Under the pieces are notes generated by a model, which was not told the origin of the DNA, did not search any database, and worked only from the letters and a program-made list of their open reading frames with translations. This document shows, in pieces, positions 53,090 through 64,000 of a stretch of DNA of 64,000 bases. This stretch comes from Mugil cephalus (taxonomy: Eukaryota; Chordata; Actinopteri; Mugiliformes; Mugilidae): NCBI RefSeq assembly GCF_022458985.1, contig NC_061772.1, positions 12,886,001 through 12,950,000 on the forward strand. Direction: 5' to 3'. The translations under genes were made by a program, and so were the position numbers. Numbering within the stretch: position 1 is the first letter of the stretch; every line of letters starts with the position of its first letter.

Positions 53090-53350
53090 GCTGGAGAGAT
53101 ACTCATTAGGGTCGGCCCATAATTAATCCTGGATTAGCATATTGGGACGAGGACACACACAATGGTTTATTTCATCACAGGGTGTTTCACAGTGGGATCA
53201 CAGTGCTTTGCCTGGGTGGGATCATTAAAAGGATCCAGGGTGGTAACAGGGTATAATTGAGTGAGATTCTACTGCCCTTGCTGCTGCTCTTTTTATTGAT
53301 CGGGAGAGAGGACACTCCACCTTTCTCAAGAATGTCATTTCTGTGTCTGT
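53090..53350. promoter_or_regulatory. candidate conserved noncoding element with paired K50 homeodomain sites
   Basis: The block holds TAATCC at 53124-53129 and GGATTA at 53131-53136, an inverted pair (OTX/CRX/PITX type), plus ATTAG and AATTA motifs nearby. Complexity is high, with no repeats. It sits about 2.7 kb upstream of rasgrf1. Conservation is not testable here. Confidence 0.35.
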
Positions 53351-53902
53351 ATTTTTTAGTAACAGCTTCGACGGAGGCAGGGATGTGGAACGGGAACGAG
53401 AAAGATCCAGCATTCATCCCCATGCAGCCATTAAAACAGACTGAGCCCACCAGGACGCCCCAGGCTCAGCTCTGTTGCTGAGCTCCTTCCGTCCCATAAT
53501 CAGCCCCTCAGACAGGAGTGGTAATGAGGTGGTGATTCTCCTCTATGACTGGCACTGATAGTAAAGATTATTTTTATGGCTTCCTATTATAGAAGGTTTA
53601 AAATGGAAAGCGTTGCGGAAGATTGGGGAGACAGAGCGGCGATGACATTTGACAAAGGTCATCAAGGAGATTCAAACCCATCAATCTGTGGCCAATCAGA
53701 GAGCAGCTCTCAGAGCACAGCACCCACAGCTGGAGATGGTTTTAGACATATTGTGCAACAGGATTTTGAGGCATCTTTTCTGGGTTTCTGGGTTGCTCTG
53801 TATCAAGAGTTGTTCATCAACAAAGATGGGATAAAAATAGGGTTAATGGAAAGCCCAGATAATCAAATTGAACGTTAAAGCTGCGTGTGTATGTGTTTTT
53901 GG

Positions 53903-53916
53903 CCACTTGGGGGCAG
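53903..53916 (+). promoter_or_regulatory. CTCF-like motif
   Basis: CCACTTGGGGGCAG fits the CTCF core except at one position. It lies about 360 bp upstream of the tRNA gene. Confidence 0.35.
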
Positions 53917-54272
53917 AAAAACTAAAAAGAACACGTAATCTGACATAGAATAAGTGTTAAAGATGGATGGTGTTGGCGGACTCGAGTGTTGATCTTGAAG
54001 CGTCGTAAGGAAATATTGTTAAGTTTGTCTTTGATTTGATTTTATTTCATTTTTCAGAAACGGCCATATTTCTATGAGAGGAGGTGCGAGGGGTCGATTG
54101 GACTAAGAAACAGGAACCAGATCAATTAAGCCAGCCCTGCCGCCAAACATTATTCCCATTGAGTTGCATTTATTTAATTGTGAAACTTTTCTCAAAAGGA
54201 CCACCGTCACGCTTATAAAACGAAAACATAAGCGGAATTCGAAAATTTCTGAGGTCCGGCTTGTTGAGCACC

Positions 54273-54344
54273 TCCTCGTTAGTATAGTGGACAGTATCTC
54301 CGCCTGTCACGCGGAAGACCGGGGTTCGATTCCCCGACGGGGAG
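54273..54344 (+). tRNA. tRNA-Asp (GTC)
   Basis: A 72-nt cloverleaf starting TCCTCGTT and ending ACGGGGAG, with a 7-bp acceptor stem. The A box is TTAGTATAGTGG; the B box GGTTCGATTCC lies in the T arm (about 54,322-54,332). The anticodon stem-loop TCCGC-CTGTCAC-GCGGA places the anticodon GTC at 54306-54308. It has no intron. Relative to the usual vertebrate tRNA-Asp, one anticodon-stem pair appears changed from C:G to T:A on both sides, so pairing is kept. The nearest T4 terminator lies well downstream (about 54,395); only TTT runs occur earlier. A tRNA-derived SINE is less likely because no SINE body or A-tail follows. Confidence 0.92.
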
Positions 54345-54473
54345 AAGATTTACCTTTGTGGGGACTTGTACTGGTAACAGGCTTTGGTTAGTTTTGGGGC
54401 CAAAGGATCACCCCCGACCTCCTGCCCTTAGCAACACCCAACCACCGATTTGCTTCCTGGACTTCTCACTGCA

Positions 54474-54797
54474 CAGTGGTGGAAAGAAGTTTTCGGACAC
54501 CCCATGACACCCCCCATTGAGAAATATAGCATTAAGAATCAGTCTTAGGTTTTCACGTATTTTTTAATACAGTTGCAGACAAAATACTAAACAAATCCCA
54601 AAACAGTCATTAAAATTTTAAAATTCATTAGTTCCATAAAAATGATGTTTCTCATGTTTTCTGAATTGTTCCTAAAAATAAATAACATCTGCACCAATGC
54701 CAGGTCCATGTTTCCCAGCATATTGAATTGTCACAAGATGGTCAATGTTATTTACCTCTATGTACTTGGTTTTAATGTTATGGCTGATCAGTGTATA
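54474..54797 (+). mobile_element. transposon remnants including the 3' end of the TIR element
   Basis: From about 54,474, 'gtggtggaaagaagttttcg' and 'acaccccat' resemble a different common fish repeat (unassigned). From about 54,689 to 54,797 the tail of the TIR family is clear: 'caagatggtcaatgttattt', then 'ttttaatgttatggctgatc' and 'agtgta'. Confidence 0.6.
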
Positions 54798-54800
54798 TAG

Positions 54801-56390
54801 AGATTACACTAATGAGTGGTCCTCGCTCCAAAAACATATATTCATTTACCAGCATGTGTGAACCGGTCGCTCAGTTTTTCTGTCCATGGGTGTTTATCTA
54901 AGCTATTTGTTGTGTCCTGCTGCTTCTTCTTTTCTTTTCTTTTTCGCCTAAGAAGAAGTACAAATCAGCTGTGCACTGCCAGAACCCAGTCCGTACTTAC
55001 TAAAAAAACAGTGATTGTCTGAAGTAGAGAAACAGTCTTGTTGGTACTTCAGTCGTATTTATCAATGAATTTTAAAGTGCGTGCAGGTTTAGACCAGACA
55101 ACAATATAGTACTTGGGAAGCTTTCAGTTTGTTAGCGTGATGGCTCTATTGTCGTCAAAGTCAGCATGACTGGTAATTGATGTTATTATTTTAGTGTAAA
55201 TTGTATACCCTCCTATGAAAAACGGCCTCTTCTCTGCCACAGTGTTTGTGTTATTGACATTGTCCCCAGTCCATTCTCCCTGGTGGCAGATTGGCCAGTG
55301 TGAGCTCTGACTCTGGGATTTGGCCGCAGCTCTACGCACTCTGCCGCGTGCCAGGTACTGCATGCAGGGTCACCACCTGGCTGCATCATCCGCAGGCCGA
55401 GCAGTACCAGAACTGACACGAGGTTTAGGCAGGGACAAAAACAACCACACATCTCACTCAGATATTACTGCCCCGCTAAACACAAACCAAACAGCAGGCG
55501 CAAAGTGGTTAAACAATGACTCAGACCTTGAAAAAGCGACAGCACAAAACAGGAAATATGCCTTTTCTGTGACTGTTTTCTCTCATTCTTGTCTTTTTTT
55601 TTTAATATCATTGTCGGTGCTTGAGCTTCATAGTTTAGCTATTTTGCAAGAAACAAGTGTTTTTTTGTTTTCTCCGAGCGGTGAGATGCAAAAGTTCTCA
55701 CGCAGAAGAGGAAAGTTTGCTAAATCCTCAATGCATTTTTTCCATTTTTTTCCCCCCCTTTGTTTACACAATGAGTCATTATTTCAGATGTCATACTGCA
55801 TAACAGAGCAGAGCGAAGGCTTCACAGAAATGGGACAAAGATGCGAGTCTAAACAAGGGAAAATTTTCTGCTATTTTTGAGACCACTTCTGCACATTTCT
55901 GTCTCATTTCGCCGGCCAGGTCTCATTTTGACTGTAATATGGAGTGAAGCTTTCTTACCAGCACGTAAGTGCTTGAAAGTGGTGCATAGCTCTGCAACAC
56001 TATAAGCACAGTTGGAGGTAGAACTGTCAGTCTGGTAACTGAACAAACATCAATTACAAATTCTCTAATGAATGTCGAGATAAAGATTAGTCTGACGTGT
56101 CATTATTTAAAAAGGCTGCACATAAGACACTTGAAACAAATCCAAGCAATAAATAAAAAAATGTGAAAGTGGATTATTTTTTTCCAATTTGTGTGGCGAT
56201 AAACATATTTTAAGTGGTATCTAGAGCAACCAGCCCTTAACATGCTTATCGTCTGTCGTATGTCTCCCACCCTCAACTCCCTCAAACCTCCACAGCGTGA
56301 CCCTGCCAGAGTGACATCTGCGTCTCTGTCTAACAGGTGTCATTCCCAAAAGCTCCACACACTGCATCGTCAAACTGTTGGCCCCGTGAT
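54801..56390. other. intergenic, nothing recognised
   Basis: No credible exon, RNA gene or complete transposon was seen. A 186-codon open frame at 55,320-55,880 lacks domain content and codon bias and is taken as chance. Confidence 0.65.
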
Positions 56391-56760
56391 TTATGCTAAT
56401 TCCATGCAAATACAGCAGATCTGAAGGTGAGGCATATTAATGAAAGGCAAAGCATCATGATCAGTGAGGAGAGCGCGCTGTCCTTCACGTCCACATCTTC
56501 GAACGTTACCAAAGGTCAGCGGACGGCGCATCGGCGGAGACGCTGCCGGGATTTTTTTTAGGCAACATCTGTTGTGACACGTGGCCGCAGACGCATGCAC
56601 GGGGGTCGCGTGCGCTCAAGAACACGGCACACACTTGCACTTACAGGCACCGTCCGCGCTCACTCACGCGCACGCACCCACGGCCCTGGCTGCGGGACGG
56701 AGGAGGCTGACTCACGAAGGCATGTGTTCATTATTATAATGTAGTCAGCGACGAAGCGTC
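56390..56760. promoter_or_regulatory. paired octamers next to a CpG-rich patch
   Basis: ATGCTAAT (56393-56400) and ATGCAAAT (56404-56411) stand 3 bp apart. From about 56,450 to 56,760 CpG density rises sharply (clusters such as GCGGACGGCGCATCGGCGG) against an AT-rich background. This looks like a CpG-island promoter or enhancer, but I cannot attach a transcript. Confidence 0.4.
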
Positions 56761-57149
56761 TGCAGCTGATCATATACTGGATCAGATGAAATGTGTGGTA
56801 ATGTTTCCCATGAACGTGCTAAACAAAAAAAGTTAGAGGGTCCCTTGCAGGTCAGTATTCCACAACGCATAACTACAACATCAGAAGCAACATGAGAATG
56901 TCTTGTTTGTATTCCAGGCAAAATGCCTAACTTCTAAACGCCCTTTATCATATGGAAAAACTCCTCACAATAGCTGCAAATTTGTCTTAACTCCTCTTTA
57001 ACTGCCTAAAGAACTCACACTGATATTATTTTATTAGTAATTAAAGGTTGCATAAATTGGATTTTTTTTAAAGCGACCGACTTGTCGCTGATTATGTCAC
57101 TAATAAAAACACAGTAGACTGTGAAGAAATCTATACTCTTGACCTGAAT

Positions 57150-57403
57150 ACATAACCACCTTTCTAATATATAATATTGTGTAGGATACTTGATCGGTTT
57201 GGGATCTGGTGAATTTGGAGGCCAGGGTAACTCCCTGTGCTGCTCCTAAACTGTTTCTGGTGGGTAGGTGGTACATGTCTGAGTAACATCCACATGAATG
57301 TCAGGTCCAAAACGCTCCCACCCGGACACTGAGTCGTCACAACACGGTCAATGTTATTTACTTCTCCCAGCAGTGGTTTTAATGTTGTGGCCGATCGGTG
57401 TAT
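57150..57403 (+). mobile_element. TIR element (MITE-like), internally deleted copy
   Basis: It keeps the head part 'aatattgtgtagg', the interior 'ggatctggtgaatttggagg' and 'gtggtacatgtctgagtaac', and an intact tail 'ttttaatgttgtggccgatc' ending GGTGTA. Confidence 0.75.
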
Positions 57404-58409
57404 GTATAATCTTTATAAAAACAGGCTGCAACTCAGCACCATCAGTAGCATTTAATAGTGCTCCGCAGCGTGTTGTAAGATGGGATAGTGTAGGCGGAAT
57501 CAGAAACATCTGTGTACTGCACAGGAGAAAAAAAAAAAAAAAGACATTTCCTTCAGTGGTTTGTGGAGACCGAAAGCAAAGGAGAGTCTATATTTGAAAA
57601 ATAATTCAACAGAAGCACAGCTCTGCATAAATGATAAATTCTGAAAATTGAAGTGAAACATATTTATTATCACTTTCACAACCACGTCTCTATACACACT
57701 TACCTATACAGGCCTCTAACCCCTTCTTTTCTAATTGTCAGTTGTCCCCAACGCCACCCCCTCTCTTTTTTGCTTCCACTTCCCTCTTTCATTACAGGAA
57801 CCAGGAGGACAAGAAGCCTAAGCTTCCTAGGAAATACCCCCAACTTTGCCCCTCCCTCCCTCATCTTCCATGTCTGCTTTCAATCTCATTTGCCACTTGG
57901 ACCTCTCGTTCCATCCTAACCTGCTCCTAAACAGTACTGACACGTTTAAGTCAAAACACAAGTGACACTTAGAGTCCATGTTAACTAACTCCAAGCCATC
58001 ATAATAAAATAATAAGGCACTGGTTTTATATTGCACTTTTCCATTTTAGATGCTCAAAGACGCTTTACATTGATACATTATTCATTCGCTCACACAGTCA
58101 CACCCTGGTGGTGGTAAACTGACAGAAACGTGGCTGCCAACAACCTGCCAACAACCTCTCCGACCACCAAACATCACTCACACAGAATCATACACCAGGT
58201 AGCACACGCCTGGGACACAACGGACAGACTAGGGATAGTGCAGGATCAAACCGCCAACCTTTCGGTTATTGGACGACGGCTCTACCTCCCAAGCTTCTGC
58301 CGCCCGAATCAGTGATGCAGCAGAGCAGGGCAGTCTAAAAAAATATGACCAAAGCGAACTTACAAAGCACAGACATCTACCACAGAAAGACCCACACAGG
58401 TGCAAGCAG

Positions 58410-58437
<28 letters not shown>
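58410..58437 (+). repeat. (CA)n microsatellite
   Basis: About 14 CA units in intergenic sequence. Confidence 0.95.
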
Positions 58438-58440
<3 letters not shown>

Positions 58441-59435
58441 GCTGCACTCGAACATAGAGCGTCATCAGCCGTTCAACCTCTCTTCTGTCTAGTTCCTTTT
58501 ATAGAAACCGTTGGGTGGGGAGGCCCAAAATTCGATCATGCACTTTCTCTTGACTGAAGCCCTCCATATTTAGAGAATCTATTTGTGGTAGCGTCTCTCC
58601 ATAGTTGCCTTTGCCATGCCCCGAGGAGAGAGAGAGCGAGCGAGAGAGAGGGGAGACTAATAAACCTCCCTATGCCTCGCTTAGTTTCAAAACTGCAGCA
58701 GATCTGGCACTCACCGCCCGCAGTGCACAACAGAGCATGAGCACTCTGATAAACTGGAATAGTACTGAGGGTCAACATAACTGGAAGAACAGATAGTCTG
58801 ACCCGTGCAGTTTGTTTTAAATCCATTTTTTTTTTTTTTTGCCATAGCCCAGGGTTGAACAGCAACAGCTCTGTGCGGTTTACACAGTTTAAAGAGAGAG
58901 AGATCATGTTGTGTCTTCTAGAAAACAACACGGGGGATGATCAGCATATTCAATAGTAAGTTTAGTCCTCATTTCTGTGTGAATCTCCAAACAATAAACA
59001 GGGTTACCTAATATCCACTGCATGTAGCCAATAACACACAGTGTATTATGGTAGTACTTAAAGTAGTTATTTAAGCAGTGCATGAGGTAATTAATTTTTA
59101 TCTATAATTAGATTACTTCTGAGGGCACGCTGAAATTAATGTTTCATATCACTCTCCTCCTTCAGGCTCCTTTTTTCCCCCCTACTGTGAGACTGAACTT
59201 CCCAAACTAGAGCATGCTATCCATTTGTTCATTGTGCCAAAGAAGAATCAAATTCAGCATTCACAACCAAAAGAGCTACTGTTAGCTACGGTTAGCCGAC
59301 AAATAAAGGCTCGGCAGATCAACAAGTAGTCAGAGCGAGCAGGCAGCACACGTGAACCTCTAAACTGGAGGGGACTGTTGCACTCATCAGTCATATGCAG
59401 TTTTAAGCACAAGAGCCATGTGCAGTGTAGAAGAA

Positions 59436-59895
59436 CTACATCAATCAGGCATAACATTATGACCACCTTCCTAATATTGTGTAGGTTGTTCCTCCAACAC
59501 AGTTGAGACTCATCAGAAGATGGACATGGGTCTTCTGAGGGTGTCCTGTGGTGTCTGGTAACAGGATGTTGTTTGGGTCTTATAGGCTGAAGGGAGGGGC
59601 CTCTGTGGATCATCCCACAGATCCTTGATCAGTTTGGGATCTAGTGAATCTGGAGGCCAGGTCAACACCTTGTGCTGTTTTTCATTTTTTGTTTAGTTGT
59701 TCCATTTGTGTGTGTGTCAGGCTATCAAGGAGTGTCATTTCTATGGGGTGGGGATGTCTGGTCTGGTCTAGGTGGGTGGTACATGTTTAAGTAACCTCCA
59801 GATGAATGCCTGTATCCCAGTAGAACTTTGAATTGTTACAAGATGGTCAGTGTTATTTAGTCAGGTGTTTTGAAGGGTTTTCATGTTATTGTTAA
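59436..59895 (+). mobile_element. TIR element (MITE-like), longest right-hand copy
   Basis: The head 'caatcaggcataacattatg' plus 'accacc' is the inverse of the family tail. The interior matches the 11,143 copy over most of its length, including 'gaggggcctctg', 'gatccttgatcagtttggga' and 'ggtctggtctaggtgggtgg'. The tail is degraded after 'gtcagtgttatttag'. No transposase is encoded. Confidence 0.78.
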
Positions 59896-59950
59896 TGTGA
59901 AGCTGTGTTTTGTCCAACCTGTTGCGTTGTGAGGAAGTCCCTACCTGCTG

Positions 59951-59964
59951 CCACTAGAGGGCGC
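59951..59964 (+). promoter_or_regulatory. CTCF-like motif (strong)
   Basis: CCACTAGAGGGCGC is an exact match to the vertebrate CTCF core consensus and is flanked by TG 5' and TA 3'. Occupancy unknown. Confidence 0.55.
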
Positions 59965-60310
59965 TACTTTATGAGATATGTTACCTATGTTAAATGGACA
60001 CTTGAAAGCAGTTTGTAGGCGGTGGTACAAGGCTAAGCCAGGTTAAAGGAAGCAGTTCCATTTAATATTGTCTAAAATGTGCAGTGTTATGTCGATGTTG
60101 CTCACATAAGTGTGAATCAAATGCGTAATCAGTGCCTGCAATACCAGAACACATCTGCTATGGTCACCCTGAAAGTTAGAGAACGAGAGAAATATCAGGC
60201 TGCCTAGCAAATTTGCAATTCATAATCAGCTGATGTCCCTTCCACAAGCTGAAAACAGAAGGCTGTGATTTTATTACCAAAAAAAAAAAAAAAAGACAAA
60301 CCCTGCAGAT

Positions 60311-60338
60311 TATTGCCCACAAATTATTGTGGGCAATA
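60311..60338. repeat. perfect 12-bp inverted repeat with 4-nt loop
   Basis: TATTGCCCACAA (60311-60322), loop ATTA, then its exact reverse complement at 60327-60338. It lies 32 bp 5' of the compound AT/GT repeat. Confidence 0.9.
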
Positions 60339-60370
60339 GTGGTCATTATTTCTTTAAAAAAACGTTAAAT

Positions 60371-60371
60371 A

Positions 60372-60427
<56 letters not shown>

Positions 60428-60443
60428 TGCGAATGTGAACCTG

Positions 60444-60538
<95 letters not shown>
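60371..60538 (+). repeat. compound (AT)n(GT)n...(AT)n(GT)n microsatellite
   Basis: Two AT-then-GT blocks are separated by a 25-bp unique spacer near 60,425-60,450; the second AT block is about 60 bp long. Open frames through it (poly-Tyr-Ile, Cys-Val) are artefacts. Confidence 0.96.
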
Positions 60539-60541
<3 letters not shown>

Positions 60542-63500
60542 CATGCTCTGTCTCTTTTTCTGATGATACCTTCTCTTCTTCATTTCAAATCTCCATATTC
60601 TCACTTTCAACGTCCCTATCCTCATCCAGTGCTCAGTTTGCACACATTCTCCTAAAAATCAATGCTGTTCCTACACTGTGCTTCATATTGTGTATCACAC
60701 AGACTGCCTTGCTCCCAATCTTCTCCATCAGCCCCATCGCTATTGTCTAGAGTCCCCATCTACCACCCTGATCTAGGACTCTACCGCCAAAATATTTACT
60801 CTCAAAACTTTCTTTACTTGAGTAAATTTTGAATATTGAATTATTGTGAAAGTTCTCCTTTTATATTTATATTGAGGGGGAAACAATGTAGATAGATCTT
60901 AAAGTTGATCACATGATTTTAAAGCTGTAATATTTCTGATAAATGTCTCTGAATATGTAATGTTTCTCTTTCTCAAAATAATGTGCATTAAGCCAAGTCT
61001 TTGAGGTGTGATCGGTGAAACTCAAAAGTTGAAATCTACTTTTGCTGGAGAAATTCAAAGCTAGCTCTACTTTATTCATTTGAACATTGGGCCGGTGAAG
61101 ACCATACTTCAACACAAAAAGTGTGTCGGACATCAGTGAACCTGTAAAAGACACAAGTGACAGTATGTCACATCAAGTCAGTTTTATTCACGAAGCCGCA
61201 TCTGAATATAAAACGCTATTATCGGCCCCCCTGACCTGACTGAAGAGAAACACCCTGACAAAAAGAGAGGGCATCCTTCTTTAAGGAAAAGAAACACAGT
61301 TGTGAAAAGGATGAATGGCTTAACAGTTTTGTTCATCTGTCCTTCTGACGTCAGAAAGGAAACGAAGGACTCAATATACACTTAGTACACAATAATAAAA
61401 AGTATTTTCCATACTATTTTGTAATGTTACACACTATTCATAGAGTAATCTTTATATTTTGCTATAGTGGCACTAAGTCTAGTAACAACTGATTGTGTTC
61501 AGTTGGCGTCTGTGAATAAACTCACTGACAGCTGCCTCTCAATGACTTTGGATGACGGTCCAGAGGCAAATAGAGGTGATGACGGTGAGTTTCTGGAAGA
61601 ATGATCATCAGAATCGTCTGTCTGTTATTTGTTGTTTTGTTTTGCTTTTTTTTTTTTTTTTACTTTTTTACTTCCCTTAAAGACTGAACGTTATCAAACC
61701 GAATGCCATGCTCGCCCTCTAGTGTTCAGACTCCAGCAGAGACACGTTAGATCTCAGTTCGCTGGGTTTTCCATTTCAACTGCCAGGTCCTGATGTGTGC
61801 TGGCAGCCCTCCATGATCACATTTCACCCTCCAGTGAACAGCAGGGGTGTAGCACAGCGCAACAACAGCAGCAGCTCTGGAAGCTCCACAGTGTTGCTTC
61901 TCATCTGTTCATGCCCCAGCGAGGTTGACAAGCGCTGTCTACCAGTTTCATATTACTGTCTGTATGCTTAAAACTGGAGCTTGCATTGTGTTGTTCCTGC
62001 CACACAGTCAGTGTTCTTAGTTTTGTGTTGGCAGTTTCTTGCTGTGAGGATTTTTACGATTGTTATTATTGACTCTTCGTTTGAATATATTTCCAAATCA
62101 TGTTTTCAGTAGAAACACGATTTTAATCACCGACTTTCCATAAACTCTCACATATTGCAGTCAGTGATGACTTTGTAATCCGTAAAACCCTCATCTGAGT
62201 CAGAACACAATAAACTGATCATAATGACTAACGCAGAACACATTGTATGCACACAAACAAAGAAATCGCTGTTACATGTAGCTTATTTAATTATCTCCTC
62301 ATATAAACGTTTAATATGTGTGTGTTATTGTTAAGAAACCACATACTGCTTTTATCAGAGGTGATGAAATCAACTTTTGTCACTGAGAATATTTGATACT
62401 GCAAAAAAATAATAATAATCATAATAATAATCATGAGATGAGAGTCAGGTTGTTGAATAAATGTTATTTAGTGTGTGTTTAGCTGTGGATGGACTTGGGC
62501 CTTGTGGAAAATAAAGAAAAAGAGAGAAAAAGAAAGAGAAATGGGGCCCCAGAAATGACTACCCTTTGGCATACTTTACAATGACCTCCATAACCTCCCT
62601 TACATTTATGACGGCCCTATAGTGCATTATGTCCACAGAGTGAGGCAGTATTTTATATCTTTACTGAAAATATATGCAAATCGGCACATGTTACGTTTAA
62701 TACAACACCTTATTTGCCTTTTTAGGAATAAACATCTCACAACTTGTAATGTTATAAGTTAAAGAATCAATTTTCTCTCTCAGCCACTAGAAGGCATTGC
62801 TCACTTGGAGATGGGTAAGATGATGCATCGTCTCACCTTTTATTGTCTTTAAGATGCTTCAAAAAAAGGAAAGAAAACTAAATTCAATACTACATGACAA
62901 AGTATATGTCATGTAGGTACATTTTTAATATAATTCATAGTTCCATCTTTGCCTCTTTGTTTTCTTGAGTAACCTTAGATACATTCAATGATTTACCATG
63001 AACACACTGCATATAAACATATACAGCTTCTACTGTCAAAGTTCTTGAAAAAGGTGACAAACAGGATTAATCCTGCTACAGATGTTTGTGTCACCCTGTT
63101 TTGTTTTCTGTGGAAATCATTATAAACTTAAATCAATATTATGTAGATCATTTATCAAAGCAAAGCCGATTCATCCTGTCTTCAAACATCCCAATCATGT
63201 GAATGTCCTCATCAAACATTTGCTCCAAAAACATTTAGATCTGAACAATCTACTGGACTGAATCTCTCAGCAGAAGTCAATCATGTGGGCTGGAGATTTG
63301 GCTGAACCGTTAATCATTTTAGTTGTGATAATGTCATTAATGACAATGGCCGACGTTTGTATGTGTAAAAACTTCATGGGTTAATTGAGGCAATCAACAC
63401 ACTCAGTAACTACAGAATCAGCTTTGAATGCATCATCGGATTCATCTTGTTATCTACTGAATAAAGAATATTTTTTTTTTCATTGTGTTTATAATAAAAA

Positions 63501-63773
63501 CTAAATGATTTTATTTTCTGCTGTGTTATGAAATGATATTCTTTCCAAACGAAGCTGCTCAGTAACCAGTTTGCATTGATTAACCATCCGATGACACATG
63601 TTTGGGCCTCATGGTCGCACTTCAGTTAACCACTTTAAATACAATATAGTCTATGCTTTGCTGAGGCAGAGCACCCGATCATACTACAACATCAATAAAG
63701 CTAGAATTAACACTGTCATTATCAACATGTCAACCTCTGCACATGCACCAGGACATGAAGGATTAAAGGCCAG
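60539..63773. other. intergenic, no gene recognised
   Basis: No exon, RNA gene or complete transposon was identified. CTCF-like motifs lie at 61711-61726 (minus strand CACTAGAGGGCGAG) and 62783-62795 (plus strand CCACTAGAAGGCA). A T17 run occurs at about 61,646. Confidence 0.65.
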
Positions 63774-63775
63774 TG

Positions 63776-63811
<36 letters not shown>
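63774..63811 (+). repeat. (TG)n microsatellite
   Basis: About 18 TG units. The final 190 bp of the window after it contain nothing recognised. Confidence 0.95.
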
Positions 63812-63812
<1 letters not shown>

Positions 63813-64000
63813 TCGGACTATCTGAGCTTATTGAATTTGGTTTATTTATTTCTTTTCTTTTGCAGTACGTAAAATCCAGATGAAAGAAACACTTCTCAGC
63901 CTTTCAATGTTGCCACGTAATAAATTTAGCCAACAGCAGCCTTGGTGAAACCTGTGACAGTGTCCAACAGTCCTTAAACCATGGTCTGCTGATCAGCTTG

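Noticed and set aside
54273-54344. A tRNA-derived SINE instead of a tRNA gene
   Set aside because: The cloverleaf is intact with a full acceptor stem and T loop, and no SINE body, A-tail or second copy is seen in the window.
55320-55880. A 186-codon plus-strand open frame
   Set aside because: No domain, no plausible splice partners, mixed hydrophobic runs from T-rich sequence, and no family recognised.
60329-60750. Open frames through the AT/GT repeat encoding Tyr-Ile and Cys-Val runs
   Set aside because: Microsatellite artefact; no start context or homologous flank.
50377-64000. mir-184 and ANKRD34C, which lie upstream of RASGRF1 in human
   Set aside because: I looked for the mir-184 mature sequence on both strands and for a long ankyrin-repeat frame and saw neither; they may lie beyond the window.

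Overview
The window reads as nuclear DNA of a ray-finned (teleost, probably percomorph) fish. Four multi-exon vertebrate genes can be spliced by eye with intact frames, introns are short, AC/AG/GATA microsatellites are frequent, and there is one Pol III tRNA gene plus several copies of a short terminal-inverted-repeat element. There are no operons, phage or CRISPR features.

Layout: (1) 1-14,480, plus strand: the 3' two-thirds of frmd5 (FERM domain protein with a C-terminal membrane anchor), ten exons from the F2/F3 part of FERM to the stop at 12,338, then about 2.1 kb of 3' UTR. A well-formed ATG exon at 9,850-10,120 lies in its last intron and could start a short isoform lacking FERM. (2) 15,307-20,250, minus strand: complete wdr76 in 15 exons (533 aa), tail to tail with frmd5, with CCAAT and E2F-like sites upstream. 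(3) 20,618-24,925, minus strand: complete ctsh (cathepsin H), 12 exons, 338 aa, with catalytic Gln, Cys, His and Asn all present. (4) 25,017-50,860, minus strand: complete rasgrf1 (Ras/Rac exchange factor), 27 exons, 1,257 aa, PH-IQ-DH-PH-REM-CDC25. Its poly(A) signal lies about 210 bp upstream of the ctsh start codon. (5) 50,900-64,000: no protein-coding gene seen. It holds a tRNA-Asp(GTC) gene, candidate conserved regulatory blocks, a CpG-rich patch, CTCF-like motifs, transposon remnants and microsatellites.

The genes do not form one pathway. Grouping them is mainly a synteny statement: frmd5/wdr76 are tail-to-tail neighbours on human 15q15.3, and CTSH/RASGRF1 are same-strand neighbours on 15q25.1. 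In this fish the two pairs abut within about 1.15 kb. Functions are: frmd5 membrane-cortex adhesion, wdr76 nuclear/S-phase DNA-damage factor, ctsh lysosomal aminopeptidase, rasgrf1 neuronal calcium-dependent Ras activation. Exon boundaries were placed by hand from splice consensus, frame continuity and recalled vertebrate orthologues; every gene's exon lengths sum to a whole number of codons.
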